Positions 25,034-34,941 of a stretch of 64,000 bases of DNA are shown piece after piece. The notes below the pieces were generated by a model. That model had not been told where the DNA came from. It made no database searches and saw only the letters and a list, made by a program, of their open reading frames with translations. This DNA is from an uncultured Phycisphaerae bacterium. GTDB taxonomy: Bacteria; Planctomycetota; Phycisphaerae; UBA1845; Fen-1342. The stretch's first letter is position 1, and every line of letters begins with the position of its first letter. The stretch spans positions 62,001-126,000 of the forward strand of contig CALGJV010000006.1 in NCBI GenBank assembly GCA_937928595.1. Direction: 5' to 3'. A program made the translations under genes and the position numbers.

Positions 25034-26704
25034 TCAGCCGGAGACTCCGGCGCCGGTCAGCGGCGACTCCGCGCGCGACGCGCTGTCGGCCGCCGGTGCC
25101 ACCATGGCCAGCTGACTCCGCTCCGCCGTCGTCGCCAGCCCGAACAGCCGTTCCGACAGGATCGTGGCCCGCTCCCCCAGCGGGTTGAACCACAGCGTAC
25201 CGAGCAACAGCACCACGATCGCACAGCCGGTCACCAGCGCCACGCCGCCCAGCGGCGCGGGCACGGCCGGCAGCGCGTCGTTCTCGACCAGGAACATCTG
25301 GCGGATGATGCGGACGTAGTAGTACAGGCTCAGCGCCGTGTTGATCACCGCGACGGCCACGAGAATCCACAACCACGGCTGGGCGACCGCGCCCTTGCCC
25401 AGCGCGACCAGCAGGTACCACTTGGCCGTGAACCCGCCCAGCGGCGGCAGCCCCACCAGCGAGAACAGGCACACCGCCATCGGGACGGCCAGCCACGGCG
25501 CCCGCCGCCCGAGAGCCGTGAAGGATGACAGGTGGTCACTGCCCGTCTGCCACACGACCAGCGCCGTGACGCCGAACGCGCCCAGGTTCATCACCACGTA
25601 CACCATCAGGTACGCGACGACGGCCGTGAAGCCGGGTCCCCCGCCGCCCGCGGTGGGCGACAGCGTAATCGCCGCCGCCATCATCATGTAGCCCGCGTGC
25701 GCGATCGACGAATAAGCGAGCGTACGCTTCACGCTTTCCTGGCGGAGTGCGGCGAGGTTGCCCACGGTGCAGGTCAGCGCCGCGACCACGCCCACGCCCC
25801 AGGCCAGCGGCGTGGCCACCTCCACGTGGAGCGGCGCCGGCCCCAGTACCGTCACGACCCGCAGCAGCAGGCCCAGCCCGGCCGCCTTGCTCGCGACGCT
25901 GAGCCACGTCGTGATCTCGACCGGCGCGCCCTCGAACACGTCGGGGCACCACAGGTGCATCGGCACCGCCGCGATCTTGAACAGGACGCCGGCCGCGAAC
26001 GCCGCCAACCCGATCCAGAACGCCGTGTCGGCCGTCCCCGGGTGCGCCGCCAGGTGCGTCGCGATGGCGCCCAGGTCGAGCGTCCCGAAGCGGCCGAACA
26101 GCAGCGAGATGCCGTAGACCATGATCGCGGCCGAGGCGGCGCCGAACGTGACGTACTTGAGAGCGGCCTCGGCGCCCATGCGCGAGCGCCGGTCGCTGGC
26201 GACCAGGGCATAGCTCGGCAGCGAGGCGGTCTCGATCGCCACGAGCAATACCACGAGGTTCAGCGAGCCGACCATCAGCAACATGCCCAGCGCGCTGGTG
26301 AGCAGCAGCACGAAGAACTCCGGGCCGCCGATCGCCCCGACACGTACCGGGCGCGTCACGCGCCACGCGGCCCCGGTCAGCCACAGCCAGATCACCAGCA
26401 CCAGAAACGCGAACAGCAGCAGCTTGAAGAACACGCTGAACCGGTCGGCCAGCAGCGCCGCCGCGTATCCGGGCGCGGCGAACGCGCCCTGCGGGCCGTC
26501 AGCCACGCGCGGCGCCAGGCCGCCGGTCGCCACCAGAGCCAGCACGGTGCCGGCCATGGCGATCAGCCCGGCCAGCAGCGGATTGCGGCCGGCCACGAGC
26601 GGAACGAGCAGCACGGCCGCGATCGTGCCCACCAGCACGAGCTCCGGGGCGAAGAGCCGGAGGTCGCCGAGGGGCGGCAGCCAGGCGTTGACGTCAGCGA
26701 GCAT
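25034..26704 (-). CDS. nuoN: NADH-quinone oxidoreductase subunit N
   Basis: Antiporter-like membrane subunit of complex I, about 14 transmembrane helices, 556 residues. The conserved charged positions are in recognisable blocks: LLVAIETASLPSYALVA with the Glu, and FKIAAVPMHLWCPDVFEGAPVEITTWL with the Lys and loop that mark the family. The start is ATG 26704; an in-frame GTG lies nine bases upstream. It is the last gene of the nuo operon, 40 bases after nuoM. The C-terminal tail after the last helix is Ala-rich and 40 residues long, longer than usual. Confidence 0.95.
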   Translation of the reverse strand: MLADVNAWLPPLGDLRLFAPELVLVGTIAAVLLVPLVAGRNPLLAGLIAMAGTVLALVATGGLAPRVADGPQGAFAAPGYAAALLADRFSVFFKLLLFAFLVLVIWLWLTGAAWRVTRPVRVGAIGGPEFFVLLLTSALGMLLMVGSLNLVVLLVAIETASLPSYALVASDRRSRMGAEAALKYVTFGAASAAIMVYGISLLFGRFGTLDLGAIATHLAAHPGTADTAFWIGLAAFAAGVLFKIAAVPMHLWCPDVFEGAPVEITTWLSVASKAAGLGLLLRVVTVLGPAPLHVEVATPLAWGVGVVAALTCTVGNLAALRQESVKRTLAYSSIAHAGYMMMAAAITLSPTAGGGGPGFTAVVAYLMVYVVMNLGAFGVTALVVWQTGSDHLSSFTALGRRAPWLAVPMAVCLFSLVGLPPLGGFTAKWYLLVALGKGAVAQPWLWILVAVAVINTALSLYYYVRIIRQMFLVENDALPAVPAPLGGVALVTGCAIVVLLLGTLWFNPLGERATILSERLFGLATTAERSQLAMVAPAADSASRAESPLTGAGVSG

Positions 26705-26744
26705 CGTAAGCACGTCCGCGCAGTCCTCGCGTTGGTCCCGGGCG

Positions 26745-28367
26745 TCAGCGCCCCAGCAGCGCCCCGGCCACGGTCAGTGCCGTGGTCCCGGCCGCCGGGA
26801 ACAGGTTCGTGATCTGGTGAAGCGTACCGTTCATGAAGTTGAACAGCGTCTGCTGGGGCAGGATGCCCAGCGCGATCGCCAGCGCCGCGAACGGGGCCAG
26901 CACCGCGATCTCGCGGGCCGTAGCCTCCGGGAAGCTTTTGTATTCCTCGCGGGCCTTGCCGAGGTACACGCGCTGGATCATCCACAGGATGTAGCCGGCG
27001 GTCAGAACCACGCCGGTCGCGGCCAGGATCGCCATCGGCTGGGCCCAGGACCACTGCTCCGCGGAGAACGTGGCGATCAGCACCCAGAACTCGCCGATGA
27101 ACCCGCACAATCCGGGCAGGCCCAGCGAGGCGAAGAAGCCGAGCGTCGCCAGCGACCCGTAGACCGGCATCGTCAGCCACAGGCCGCCGAAGCGGTTGAT
27201 CTCGCGGTGGTGGGCCCGGTCGTAGATGACGCCGACCAGGAAGAAGCACATCGGTGAGGAGATGCCGTGGGCGATGACCTGGAACATCGCGCCCTGGAAT
27301 CCGGCGGGCGTCATGATCGCCAGCCCCAGCAGCACGTAACCCATGTGGCTGATCGAGCTGTACGCGACGAGCCGTTTGAAGTCGGTCTGCGCCATCGCGC
27401 ACAAGGCGCCGTAGATGATGTTGATCACGCCGAGCAGCGCCAGCCCCCACGCCGCCCAGGTCCCCGCGTCCGGCAGGATCGGGTAGCTGATGCGGAGCAG
27501 GCCGTACGCGCCCATCTTCAGCAGGATGCCCGCCAGGATCATCGAGATCGGCGTCGGCGCCTCGACGTGCGCGTCCGGCAACCACGTGTGGAACGGGAAG
27601 ACCGGCACCTTGATCGCGAACCCGATGTACAGCAGCACGAACATCACCGGGCCGAACTTCAGACCCAGGAACAGCGCCGACCCGAACGCCGCCTGAATCG
27701 CCGGGTCGGTCGCGAGCCTGATCAGGTCGAACGTCTGATGACCGGCGGGCGCGTAGAAGTAGAACGCCAGCAGCGCGACCAGCATCAGCACGCTGCCCGC
27801 CAGCGTGTAGATGAAGAACTTGATGGCCGCGTACTCCTTCCGCGGGCCGCCCCACACGCCGATCAGGAAGTACATCGGCAGGAGCATCACTTCCCAGAAA
27901 ATGTAGAACAGGAAGAAGTCGAGCGCGCAGAACACGCCCAGCATGCCCGTCTCGAGCAGCAGGAACAGGCAGAAGTAGCCGCGGATGCCCCGGCTGACCT
28001 TCCAGTGCTCGAAGTTCCAGCTCGCCAGCGCCGCGAGGAATGTGACCAGCGTCGTCAGGATGACCAGCGGGAACGACAGGCCGTCGACGCCGACGAAGTA
28101 CTCGATCGGGGCGCCGGAGAGCTGAATCCACGTCACCTTCGTGACTTCGTACAGCTTCTGCCCGTAGCCGCTGCCGAACACGTCCCGCGTCGCGTCCCAC
28201 CACGCGAAGTGCTGGAACAGTCCCAGCGACAGCACGAACGTCGCGCCGGTCGTGATCACGCCGATCAGCTTGACCGCCCGCGCGCCCGGGACGATCAGGC
28301 ACAGCACGGCCCCGATCGTCGGCAGGAAGATCAGCCAGTTCAACAGGTTGCCAGGTTCCACGTCCAT
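26745..28367 (-). CDS. nuoM: NADH-quinone oxidoreductase subunit M
   Basis: Antiporter-like, proton-translocating subunit with about 14 helices, 540 residues. Key blocks are LFYIFWEVMLLPMYFLIGVWGG (conserved Glu), IKVPVFPFHTWLPDAHVEAPTPISM (conserved Lys and loop), and HGISSPMCFFLVG. The ATG at 28367 follows GAGGAC. It is followed by nuoN and preceded by nuoL, all on the minus strand. The C-terminal hydrophobic end LAIALGILPQQTLFNFMNG is typical. Confidence 0.96.
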   Translation of the reverse strand: MDVEPGNLLNWLIFLPTIGAVLCLIVPGARAVKLIGVITTGATFVLSLGLFQHFAWWDATRDVFGSGYGQKLYEVTKVTWIQLSGAPIEYFVGVDGLSFPLVILTTLVTFLAALASWNFEHWKVSRGIRGYFCLFLLLETGMLGVFCALDFFLFYIFWEVMLLPMYFLIGVWGGPRKEYAAIKFFIYTLAGSVLMLVALLAFYFYAPAGHQTFDLIRLATDPAIQAAFGSALFLGLKFGPVMFVLLYIGFAIKVPVFPFHTWLPDAHVEAPTPISMILAGILLKMGAYGLLRISYPILPDAGTWAAWGLALLGVINIIYGALCAMAQTDFKRLVAYSSISHMGYVLLGLAIMTPAGFQGAMFQVIAHGISSPMCFFLVGVIYDRAHHREINRFGGLWLTMPVYGSLATLGFFASLGLPGLCGFIGEFWVLIATFSAEQWSWAQPMAILAATGVVLTAGYILWMIQRVYLGKAREEYKSFPEATAREIAVLAPFAALAIALGILPQQTLFNFMNGTLHQITNLFPAAGTTALTVAGALLGR

Positions 28368-28458
28368 CGTCCTCGCTGGAGCCGGCGTCCGGTTCCCGAC
28401 CCGCGGCGACCGGCCCACATCCGCGCCGGCCGCGGTCTCCGCCGCGCCCCGATCTTGC

Positions 28459-30834
28459 TCACTTCACCCGGCCAAAGGCCGCCCACAGCACCACCACCGC
28501 GACACTGCCCGCGGCGAACAGGATGTAGTTCCGCACGCGCCCGACCTGCGGCCGGCGCACCAGCCCGCCCAGCGCGTACGTCACCCGGCCGACCCCGTTC
28601 ACCAGTCCGTCCACCAGGCCCTGGTCCAGGATCACGCCGCTGAACCACGACGCCACCCGGGTCAGAAGCCCCGACAGGTTCACAAGCCCGTCCACAACGT
28701 ACTTGTCGAACCCGTACGACACCGCCCGCAACGCAGCCACACCGCCCACCAGCACCACGCCGTACAGCTCGTCGAAGTAGAACTTGTGCTCGAGCAGCGT
28801 GTGCAGCGGCCGCAGTGCCGCGGCGAGCTTGGTCGCCAGCGCCAGCCCGCGGCCGTAAATCGCGATCGCCAGCACGAAGCCGATGACGAACGCGAACCCG
28901 ACCGCTGGCACGAGGGCCCGGTGGGCCGCGTGATCGATCGGAACGCCGTGGGCGTGTTCGGCGGTGGCCGCCTCGCCGTCGTAGAGCATGGTGAGGAACG
29001 GCGCGGTCGACATCTGCACCGCGCCCTCGGCCACGAGCGGACGGAACAGGAAGTAGCTCGAGACGAACGTGCCGATCGCCAGCACGACGAGCGGCAGGTA
29101 CATCAGCGGACTTTCGTGGGCGTGGTCGTATACGTGATGATCACGCGGCCGGCCCATGAACGTGAGCCACCAGGCCCGCATCATGTAGAACGGCGTGACG
29201 TACGCCATGATCACGGGCACGACGAAGAGCGCGATCCACAGCCAGCGCGGTCCGGGCGCGCGGGCGTGCCCGGCCTGTGCGGCTCCCGGATGCGTCTCCT
29301 CCCGCGGTGTGGCATCGGCCACTGGCCGGTGGTGTGCGGCGCCGCCCGACTCGGACGCGTGCTCGCCCGGGGGCTGGGCCCAACTCGCCGGTATGAACTG
29401 GTCAATGTCGGCCACGGAGACTTCCGGAGCGGTCGGACCCTTTCCCATTCTCCACAGGCCGTTGGCCTGTGCCACACTGCCGTGCGACTGCGCCGCCCCG
29501 TGATCCTCGCGCCCGTACGCCCGGTGCCAGGCCACCGCGAGGATCTCGTCCTTGCTGAAGTAGCCGCCCAGGCCGATGTGCGCCGCGGGGATGCCCGCGC
29601 CGGCGATCGCCAGCACGCCCACGAGGAAGGTGGCACACGTGACCGGCATCTTGCGCCACAGGCCGCCCATCTTCCGCATGTCCTGCTCGTGGTGGCAGCC
29701 CTCGATGACCTGCCCCGAGCCGAGGAACATGAGCGCCTTGAAGAAGGCGTGCGTCAGCAGGTGGAACAGGGCCGCGATCCACGCCCCCACGCCCATGCCC
29801 AGCATCATGTAGCCGAGCTGGCTGATCGTGCTGTACGCCAGGACCTTCTTGATGTCCGTCTGGACGATCGCGACCAGCGCCGCCAGCGTCAGCGTGATGC
29901 ACCCGATTACCGCCACGAAGAGCTGCGCTTCCGGCGTCAGCAGCACGAAGATGCGGGCCGTCAGGTACACGCCGGCCGCGACCATCGTGGCCGCGTGGAT
30001 CAGGGCGCTGACCGGCGTCGGACCCTCCATCGCGTCGGGCAACCACACGTGCAGCGGGAACTGGGCCGACTTGCCGATCGCGCCGCAGAACAGCAGCATC
30101 CCCATCCACGTCGCCGGGCTCAGCCCCAGCAGCCCGGCGGCGGGATCGAACAGCGGGCTGCCCGCCGCCCAGGCGTCGCGGAACTTCGCCGCCGCCCCGG
30201 CCAGCGAAAGGTCGTGCAGATGGACGAACACCAACCCCAGCCCGATGATGAACCCGAGGTCGCCCACGCGGTTGGTGATGAACGCCTTCATCGCCGCCGT
30301 GCTGGCGCTCTTCTTGTGGAAGTAGTAGCCGATCAGCAGGTACGAGCACAGCCCCACCAGCTCCCACGAGATGAACAACAGCAGCAGGCTGTCGGCGATC
30401 ACCAGCAGCAGCATGCTGAAGTCGAACAGGCACAAGTACGTGAAGAAGCGGTGGTACTTGCTGACGTGATCGATCTCGTCGCTGTGCCCCGCCATGTACC
30501 CGACGCTGAACACGAAAATGCACGTCGAGATCAGCGTCACCATGAAGAACATGATGATCGTCAGGCTGTCGAGGTTGACGCCCACGGTCAGTACCGTGTC
30601 GCCCAGCCGCGCCCACTCGTACGGGCCCGTCCGCGCCGCCAGCCGCCCCGCCGCATCCAGGTGCGTCCAGTCCCACAGCGCCTTGGCCGACAGGCCGCAG
30701 CTCGCGGCGATGGCCAGCACCGCCACCCAGCCGGCCGCCGGCTTGCCCAGGCGGCCGCCCAGGAACGCGAGCAGCACGAAGCCCGCCAGCGGGATCAGCA
30801 CGCCCGTGACCAGGTATGTTTCGATCGGTGACAT
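28459..30834 (-). CDS. nuoL: NADH-quinone oxidoreductase subunit L
   Basis: Largest antiporter-like subunit, 791 residues, ATG at 30834. Signature blocks are LFISWELVGLCSYLLIGYY, GKSAQFPLHVWLPDAMEGPTPVSALIHAATMV, and the long C-terminal helix region. It is about 130-180 residues longer than the common NuoL of 610-660: a hydrophilic Pro/His/Ala-rich insert spans about residues 455-540 (with AQPPGEHASESGGAAHHRP), between membrane helices, and a second loop lies near residue 570-620 (His-rich DHHVYDHAHESP). The inserts keep frame and are not frameshifts. Likely proton-pumping arm of the membrane domain. Confidence 0.95.
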   Translation of the reverse strand: MSPIETYLVTGVLIPLAGFVLLAFLGGRLGKPAAGWVAVLAIAASCGLSAKALWDWTHLDAAGRLAARTGPYEWARLGDTVLTVGVNLDSLTIIMFFMVTLISTCIFVFSVGYMAGHSDEIDHVSKYHRFFTYLCLFDFSMLLLVIADSLLLLFISWELVGLCSYLLIGYYFHKKSASTAAMKAFITNRVGDLGFIIGLGLVFVHLHDLSLAGAAAKFRDAWAAGSPLFDPAAGLLGLSPATWMGMLLFCGAIGKSAQFPLHVWLPDAMEGPTPVSALIHAATMVAAGVYLTARIFVLLTPEAQLFVAVIGCITLTLAALVAIVQTDIKKVLAYSTISQLGYMMLGMGVGAWIAALFHLLTHAFFKALMFLGSGQVIEGCHHEQDMRKMGGLWRKMPVTCATFLVGVLAIAGAGIPAAHIGLGGYFSKDEILAVAWHRAYGREDHGAAQSHGSVAQANGLWRMGKGPTAPEVSVADIDQFIPASWAQPPGEHASESGGAAHHRPVADATPREETHPGAAQAGHARAPGPRWLWIALFVVPVIMAYVTPFYMMRAWWLTFMGRPRDHHVYDHAHESPLMYLPLVVLAIGTFVSSYFLFRPLVAEGAVQMSTAPFLTMLYDGEAATAEHAHGVPIDHAAHRALVPAVGFAFVIGFVLAIAIYGRGLALATKLAAALRPLHTLLEHKFYFDELYGVVLVGGVAALRAVSYGFDKYVVDGLVNLSGLLTRVASWFSGVILDQGLVDGLVNGVGRVTYALGGLVRRPQVGRVRNYILFAAGSVAVVVLWAAFGRVK

Positions 30835-30876
30835 GCGTCTCTCAGCAGCCTCAGGCCGCGCCGCCCCGCGGCGGCG

Positions 30877-31188
30877 TCAGCCTTTCAACGTGTCGCCGCG
30901 GTCCGCGTCGATCGTCGCCAGCACGCGGTAGTAGTTCACGAAGATCGCGATCGCGATGGCCGCCTCGGCCGCCGCCAGCACGATCACGAACAGCGTCGCC
31001 ACCTGCCCGTCGAGCCCGCCGGCCCCGTACCGGGCGAACGCCACGAGGTTCAGCGCCGCGGCGTTCAGCACCAGTTCGGCCCCGATCAGGATCCCGACGG
31101 CGTTCCGTTTGGTCGTCATCACGTACAGGCCGCAGCACAGCAGCGCCGCCGCCAGTACGAGGTAATGGGTCAGGCCAATCGTCAGCAT
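30877..31188 (-). CDS. nuoK: NADH-quinone oxidoreductase subunit K
   Basis: 103-residue, three-helix membrane subunit (normal length about 100). Typical blocks are LCCGLYVMTTKRNAVGILIGAELVLNAAALNLVAF with the conserved Glu in GAELVLNA, and LFVIVLAAAEAAIAIAIFVNYYR with the second Glu. ATG at 31188. Located between nuoJ and nuoL. Confidence 0.97.
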   Translation of the reverse strand: MLTIGLTHYLVLAAALLCCGLYVMTTKRNAVGILIGAELVLNAAALNLVAFARYGAGGLDGQVATLFVIVLAAAEAAIAIAIFVNYYRVLATIDADRGDTLKG

Positions 31189-31296
31189 GAGATCACCCGT
31201 CGCCCGCGACGAGGCGTGCGGTCCCCCCGCGACGGCCGGCGTCGCGCCGCCGAGCGAAACGCCTCTCGGACCGCATCCGGCCTTGCGCGCACCTCG

Positions 31297-31917
31297 CTAC
31301 TCCTCCGGTCCGGCTCCGTCGCCCGCGGTCGGCAGCGCCGGCTGCGCCAGGTAGGCCGCGCCGATCATCACCGCCAGCAGCAGCACGCTGGCCAGCTCGA
31401 ACGGGACGAGATACACCGACAGCAAGGAACCGCCCAGCGCCGCCACCGTCCCCTCGGCGGCGCCGCCCGCCGGAGCCGCCGGCCAGTCCGTCCGCAGCAG
31501 CACCGCCACCAGCCCGACCAGCAGCGCGCCGCAGACGACCAGCGCGGCCAGCACCTCGACCGGGCGCGGCCGCAGCTTCACGCCGTAGGCCCGGCTGGTC
31601 AGCATGACGCCGAACACGATCACGATGAGCGTGCCGCCGGCGTAGACGATGAGCTGGATGACGCCGAGGAAAGTCGCGGACATCAGAAAGTACAGCAGCG
31701 CCACGCCACCCAGCGTGCCCAGCAGGCACATCGCCATCCGCACGATGTTCGTCGCGATCGCGCACCCCAGGGCCGACCCGACCGTCACCGCCGCCACGAG
31801 GTAAAACGCCACGGCCTTGCCGGGGTCGGCCGCCGGCGCGGCCGCGCCATCCGCCGCCAGGGCCGAGGCGGCCAGGAGCGCGGGAAGCGGCAGCCGATAG
31901 AGCCATCCGCGTGTCAT
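31297..31917 (-). CDS. nuoJ: NADH-quinone oxidoreductase subunit J
   Basis: 206-residue membrane subunit. After an extra hydrophobic leader (LYRLPLPALLAASALAADG, possibly a signal-like helix not usual in NuoJ), the family core begins with AVAFYLVAAVTVGSALGCAIATNIVRMAMCLLG and includes FLGVIQLIVYAGGTLIVIVFGVML, where the conserved Tyr and glycines of the pi-bulge helix lie. The end FELASVLLLAVMIGAAYLA is typical. ATG at 31917. Follows nuoH by 46 bases. Confidence 0.93.
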   Translation of the reverse strand: MTRGWLYRLPLPALLAASALAADGAAAPAADPGKAVAFYLVAAVTVGSALGCAIATNIVRMAMCLLGTLGGVALLYFLMSATFLGVIQLIVYAGGTLIVIVFGVMLTSRAYGVKLRPRPVEVLAALVVCGALLVGLVAVLLRTDWPAAPAGGAAEGTVAALGGSLLSVYLVPFELASVLLLAVMIGAAYLAQPALPTAGDGAGPEE

Positions 31918-31963
31918 AGACCTCTCTGCGCCGGCCCGCCGGCCGGTCCCGAAGCCGCCGGGC

Positions 31964-33625
31964 TCAACCGCCCGGCAGCGGATCCACAGCCATCGTTCCA
32001 ACCAGGCGACGCCGGTTCAGATATCCGTAGAGGACAATCGCCGCCATGGCGACCACGGTCAGCCCGCCGATCGCCGTTAGGATCAGGTTCACCGCGACCG
32101 CCAGCCACGCCCCCGGCCGCACGAGCCACAGCCAGAGCGTGTTGCCCAGCAGCGCCACCATCGTCAGCGGCAGCAGCACCTGCACGCAGGCGTACATCAC
32201 CTGGTCGAGGCGGATGCGGGGCAACGTCCAGCGCAGCCAGAGCTGCACGAAGAAGAAGAAGAAACCCTTGAGCACGAACCAGATCGGCCCGCTGTACAGC
32301 ACGCCGTGAACGGCCCGCTGCCACAGCGGCCCGTCGGCCCACGCAGCGCCCCAGCTGGCCGGCAGCGGCGAGTACCACGCGCCGAAGAACAGCACGCTGG
32401 CCAGGGCCGCGACGGCGAACATCTCGGCATACTCGGCGAAGAAGAACAGCGCCCAGCGGAACCCGCTGTATTCGGTCAGGTAGCCGGCGACCAGCTCGCT
32501 TTCGGCCTCGGGCAGGTCGAATGGAGCTCGCTTGCAGCTGGCGAGGGTCGCCACGAAGAAGACGATCGCCGCGATGAACGTGAACGGATTCGCGAACGCC
32601 AGCCAGGTGTGGAAGCCGCCCGACTGCGCCTCGCCGATGGCCGTCAGCCGCAGCGTCCCGAGCGTCATGATCGGGACCAGCAGCGCGAAGCCCAGCGGAA
32701 TCTCGTAAGAGATCATCTGGCAGGCCTCGCGCATCGCGCCGAGCATGCTCCACTTGTTGTTCGACGCCCAGCCTGCCAGCAGCACGCCCAGCACCCCCAC
32801 GCCCAGCATCGCGAAGATGAAGATCAGCCCGACCTCAAGGTCCCGCGCGACCCACGCCGCGCTGAACGGCAGCGCGATGAACAGGCACATCGCCGGAATG
32901 AACGCCACGTACGGCGCCAGCCGGAACAGTGCCCGGTCCGCCCCGGCGATGAAGATGTCTTCCTTCTGGAGGAGCTTCAGCCCGTCGGCCAGCGACTGCG
33001 CCCAGCCGTGCCAGCCGCCCACGCGCATCGGCCCCAGTCGGCTCTGCATGCGCCCGGCCACCTTGCGCTCCCACCAGATCCCGAACATCGCGACGAGCGA
33101 CACGAACCCGACCACCCCCACCACCGCGAGCACGTCGCGCGTGAGCTGAAACTGGAGCGGCCAAAGCGCCAGCGCCGCCAGGTACGCCGGGCCGCGCGCA
33201 GCCGCCGCGTTGCCGGTCAGTGCCGCTTCGAACTGCGCCACGCTGACGGCCGCGCCCGGGTGATCCGCCTTGATGCCGTCGACCCGCTCGTAGAGCAGCG
33301 CCGGGATCCACGCGAGGACCACAATCCCCACGACCCCGCCCAGAAAGATCGGCAGCGCCAGCGTCAGCAGCACCCGCCCCACCAGCGCCGCGAAACGGAT
33401 GACAAAGGCCGCCAGCAGGCAACACGCGCCCGTCAGCCCCGCCAGCACCACGCCCCCGACCGCCGCCGCGTACCCCACCCCCTGGGCCACCCCGGCCACG
33501 AACCCGAAGCCCACCGCCGCCGCCAGCAGCGCCACGCCCGCGATGACGAAGCCCCGCAGTGCCAGGGCCTTGTGGGCCGCGGTGAAACGAGGTCGCAGGG
33601 CATCCTCTGCACTGAACTTGTTCAT
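31964..33625 (-). CDS. nuoH: NADH-quinone oxidoreductase subunit H with long N-terminal membrane extension
   Basis: 553 residues against the usual 320-430. The quinone-site core begins near residue 170, GIWWERKVAGRMQSRLGPMRVG, then WAQSLADGLKLLQKEDI, CKRAPFDLPEAESELVAGYLTEYSG and ALFFFAEYAEMF. All charged residues of the quinone channel appear present. The first about 150 residues hold three or four additional membrane helices (ALRGFVIAGVALLAAAVGFGFV, VGGVVLAGLTGACCLLAAFV, LLTLALPIFLGGVVGIVVL) and a soluble loop. ATG at 33625. The extension is in frame and shares composition with the rest, so it is a real fusion or lineage-specific addition. Confidence 0.93.
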   Translation of the reverse strand: MNKFSAEDALRPRFTAAHKALALRGFVIAGVALLAAAVGFGFVAGVAQGVGYAAAVGGVVLAGLTGACCLLAAFVIRFAALVGRVLLTLALPIFLGGVVGIVVLAWIPALLYERVDGIKADHPGAAVSVAQFEAALTGNAAAARGPAYLAALALWPLQFQLTRDVLAVVGVVGFVSLVAMFGIWWERKVAGRMQSRLGPMRVGGWHGWAQSLADGLKLLQKEDIFIAGADRALFRLAPYVAFIPAMCLFIALPFSAAWVARDLEVGLIFIFAMLGVGVLGVLLAGWASNNKWSMLGAMREACQMISYEIPLGFALLVPIMTLGTLRLTAIGEAQSGGFHTWLAFANPFTFIAAIVFFVATLASCKRAPFDLPEAESELVAGYLTEYSGFRWALFFFAEYAEMFAVAALASVLFFGAWYSPLPASWGAAWADGPLWQRAVHGVLYSGPIWFVLKGFFFFFVQLWLRWTLPRIRLDQVMYACVQVLLPLTMVALLGNTLWLWLVRPGAWLAVAVNLILTAIGGLTVVAMAAIVLYGYLNRRRLVGTMAVDPLPGG

Positions 33626-33712
33626 CGAACGGTCCACAAAACACTCGGCGCCGCGCCGCTCGTCTCACACTCCCGCCCCCGCCGCACCGCGCCGGCCGCG
33701 CCGCCGGCAGCG

Positions 33713-34915
33713 CTACCGATCGACTTCACCCATGACGACGTCGATGCTGCCGATGATCGCCGCGATGTCCGCGATGAGCACGTTCCGGCAAACGTGCGAG
33801 GCGATCGACAGGTTGCAGAACGACGGCCCGCGGATCTTCACCCGCCGCGGAACGGCTTTGCCGTCGCCGACCACGAGATAACCCACCTGCCCGCGGCCGC
33901 CCTCGACCTCGAGGTATGTTTCCTTGGCCGGCAGCTTGAGGACCCGCGGCACCTTCGCCCGGAAGTCGCCGGACGGAAGCTGCTGGAGGCACTGCCGCAG
34001 GATCCGCACCGACTGCTGCATCTCGAGAATGCGGACGTAGTAACGGTTCCAACTGTCGCCGACGACCGCCTCGCGCGGCGCGCCGCCGACCCCGCCCGGC
34101 AGCCCCACCGGAATATCGAACTCGAACCGGTCGTAGATGTCGTAGGGCACGCACTTGCGCAGGTCCCACTTCACGCCGCTGCCCCGCAGGCACGGCCCCG
34201 TCAGGCCCCACGCGATCGCGTCCGCCGCGGAAATCACCCCGACCCCGGCCGTCCGCTTCACGAAGATCTGGTTGAAGCTCAGCAGGTTGTTGTACTCGGC
34301 GATCTTCGGCTCGAAGTAATCGAGGAACTGCGCGAGTCGCTCGGGGAACCCCTCCGGCAGGTCCTGCGTCGCGCCGCCGATGCTGAGATAGCTGTACGTC
34401 AGGCGCGCCCCGCAAACCTGCTCGAACAGGTCGAGAATGTACTCCCGCTCGCGGAAGGCATACACGAACGGCGTGAACGCCCCCATGTCGAGCCCGTATG
34501 CGCCGAACGACACCAGGTGCGACGCGATCCGGTTCAGCTCCGACATGATCACGCGGATGTACCGCCCCCGCTCGGGCACTTCCATGCCCAGGAGCTTTTC
34601 CACGGCCAGGCTGTAGCCGTGGTTGTTGATCATCGCCGCCAGGTAGTCCAGTCGGTCCGTGATCGGGATGAACTGCACCGGCGTGACGTTCTCGCCGATC
34701 TTTTCCGCGCAGCGGTGCAGGTACCCGATGTGCGGCGTGCACTCCAGCACCAGCTCGCCGTCGATCCGCAGCATCAGCCGCAGCACGCCGTGCGTGCTCG
34801 GATGCTGCGGCCCCATGTTGACGAGCATCTCCTCGGTGCGCAGGCCGCCGCCCGCGCGATCGCGGTCAACCTCCACGAGGACGTCCGGCCGGCCCTGGAG
34901 CAGCTTGTCTTCCAT
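33713..34915 (-). CDS. nuoD: NADH-quinone oxidoreductase subunit D (49 kDa)
   Basis: Quinone-binding subunit at the peripheral-membrane interface, 400 residues. Opening MEDKLLQGRPDVLVEV is followed by the strong block LVNMGPQHPSTHGVLRLML, then HRCAEKIGENVTPVQFIPITDRLDY and the C-terminal GYLVVGDGKAVPRRVKIRGPSFCNLS with IADIAAIIGSIDVVMGEVDR. ATG at 34915. It is separate from nuoC, not fused as in E. coli. Confidence 0.97.
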   Translation of the reverse strand: MEDKLLQGRPDVLVEVDRDRAGGGLRTEEMLVNMGPQHPSTHGVLRLMLRIDGELVLECTPHIGYLHRCAEKIGENVTPVQFIPITDRLDYLAAMINNHGYSLAVEKLLGMEVPERGRYIRVIMSELNRIASHLVSFGAYGLDMGAFTPFVYAFREREYILDLFEQVCGARLTYSYLSIGGATQDLPEGFPERLAQFLDYFEPKIAEYNNLLSFNQIFVKRTAGVGVISAADAIAWGLTGPCLRGSGVKWDLRKCVPYDIYDRFEFDIPVGLPGGVGGAPREAVVGDSWNRYYVRILEMQQSVRILRQCLQQLPSGDFRAKVPRVLKLPAKETYLEVEGGRGQVGYLVVGDGKAVPRRVKIRGPSFCNLSIASHVCRNVLIADIAAIIGSIDVVMGEVDR

Positions 34916-34941
34916 ACCCTGTCGGTTCCGCTCTGCGCCGC

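Noticed and set aside
28252-30831. An 859-codon plus-strand reading frame
   Set aside because: Antisense to nuoL, whose family motifs are unmistakable.
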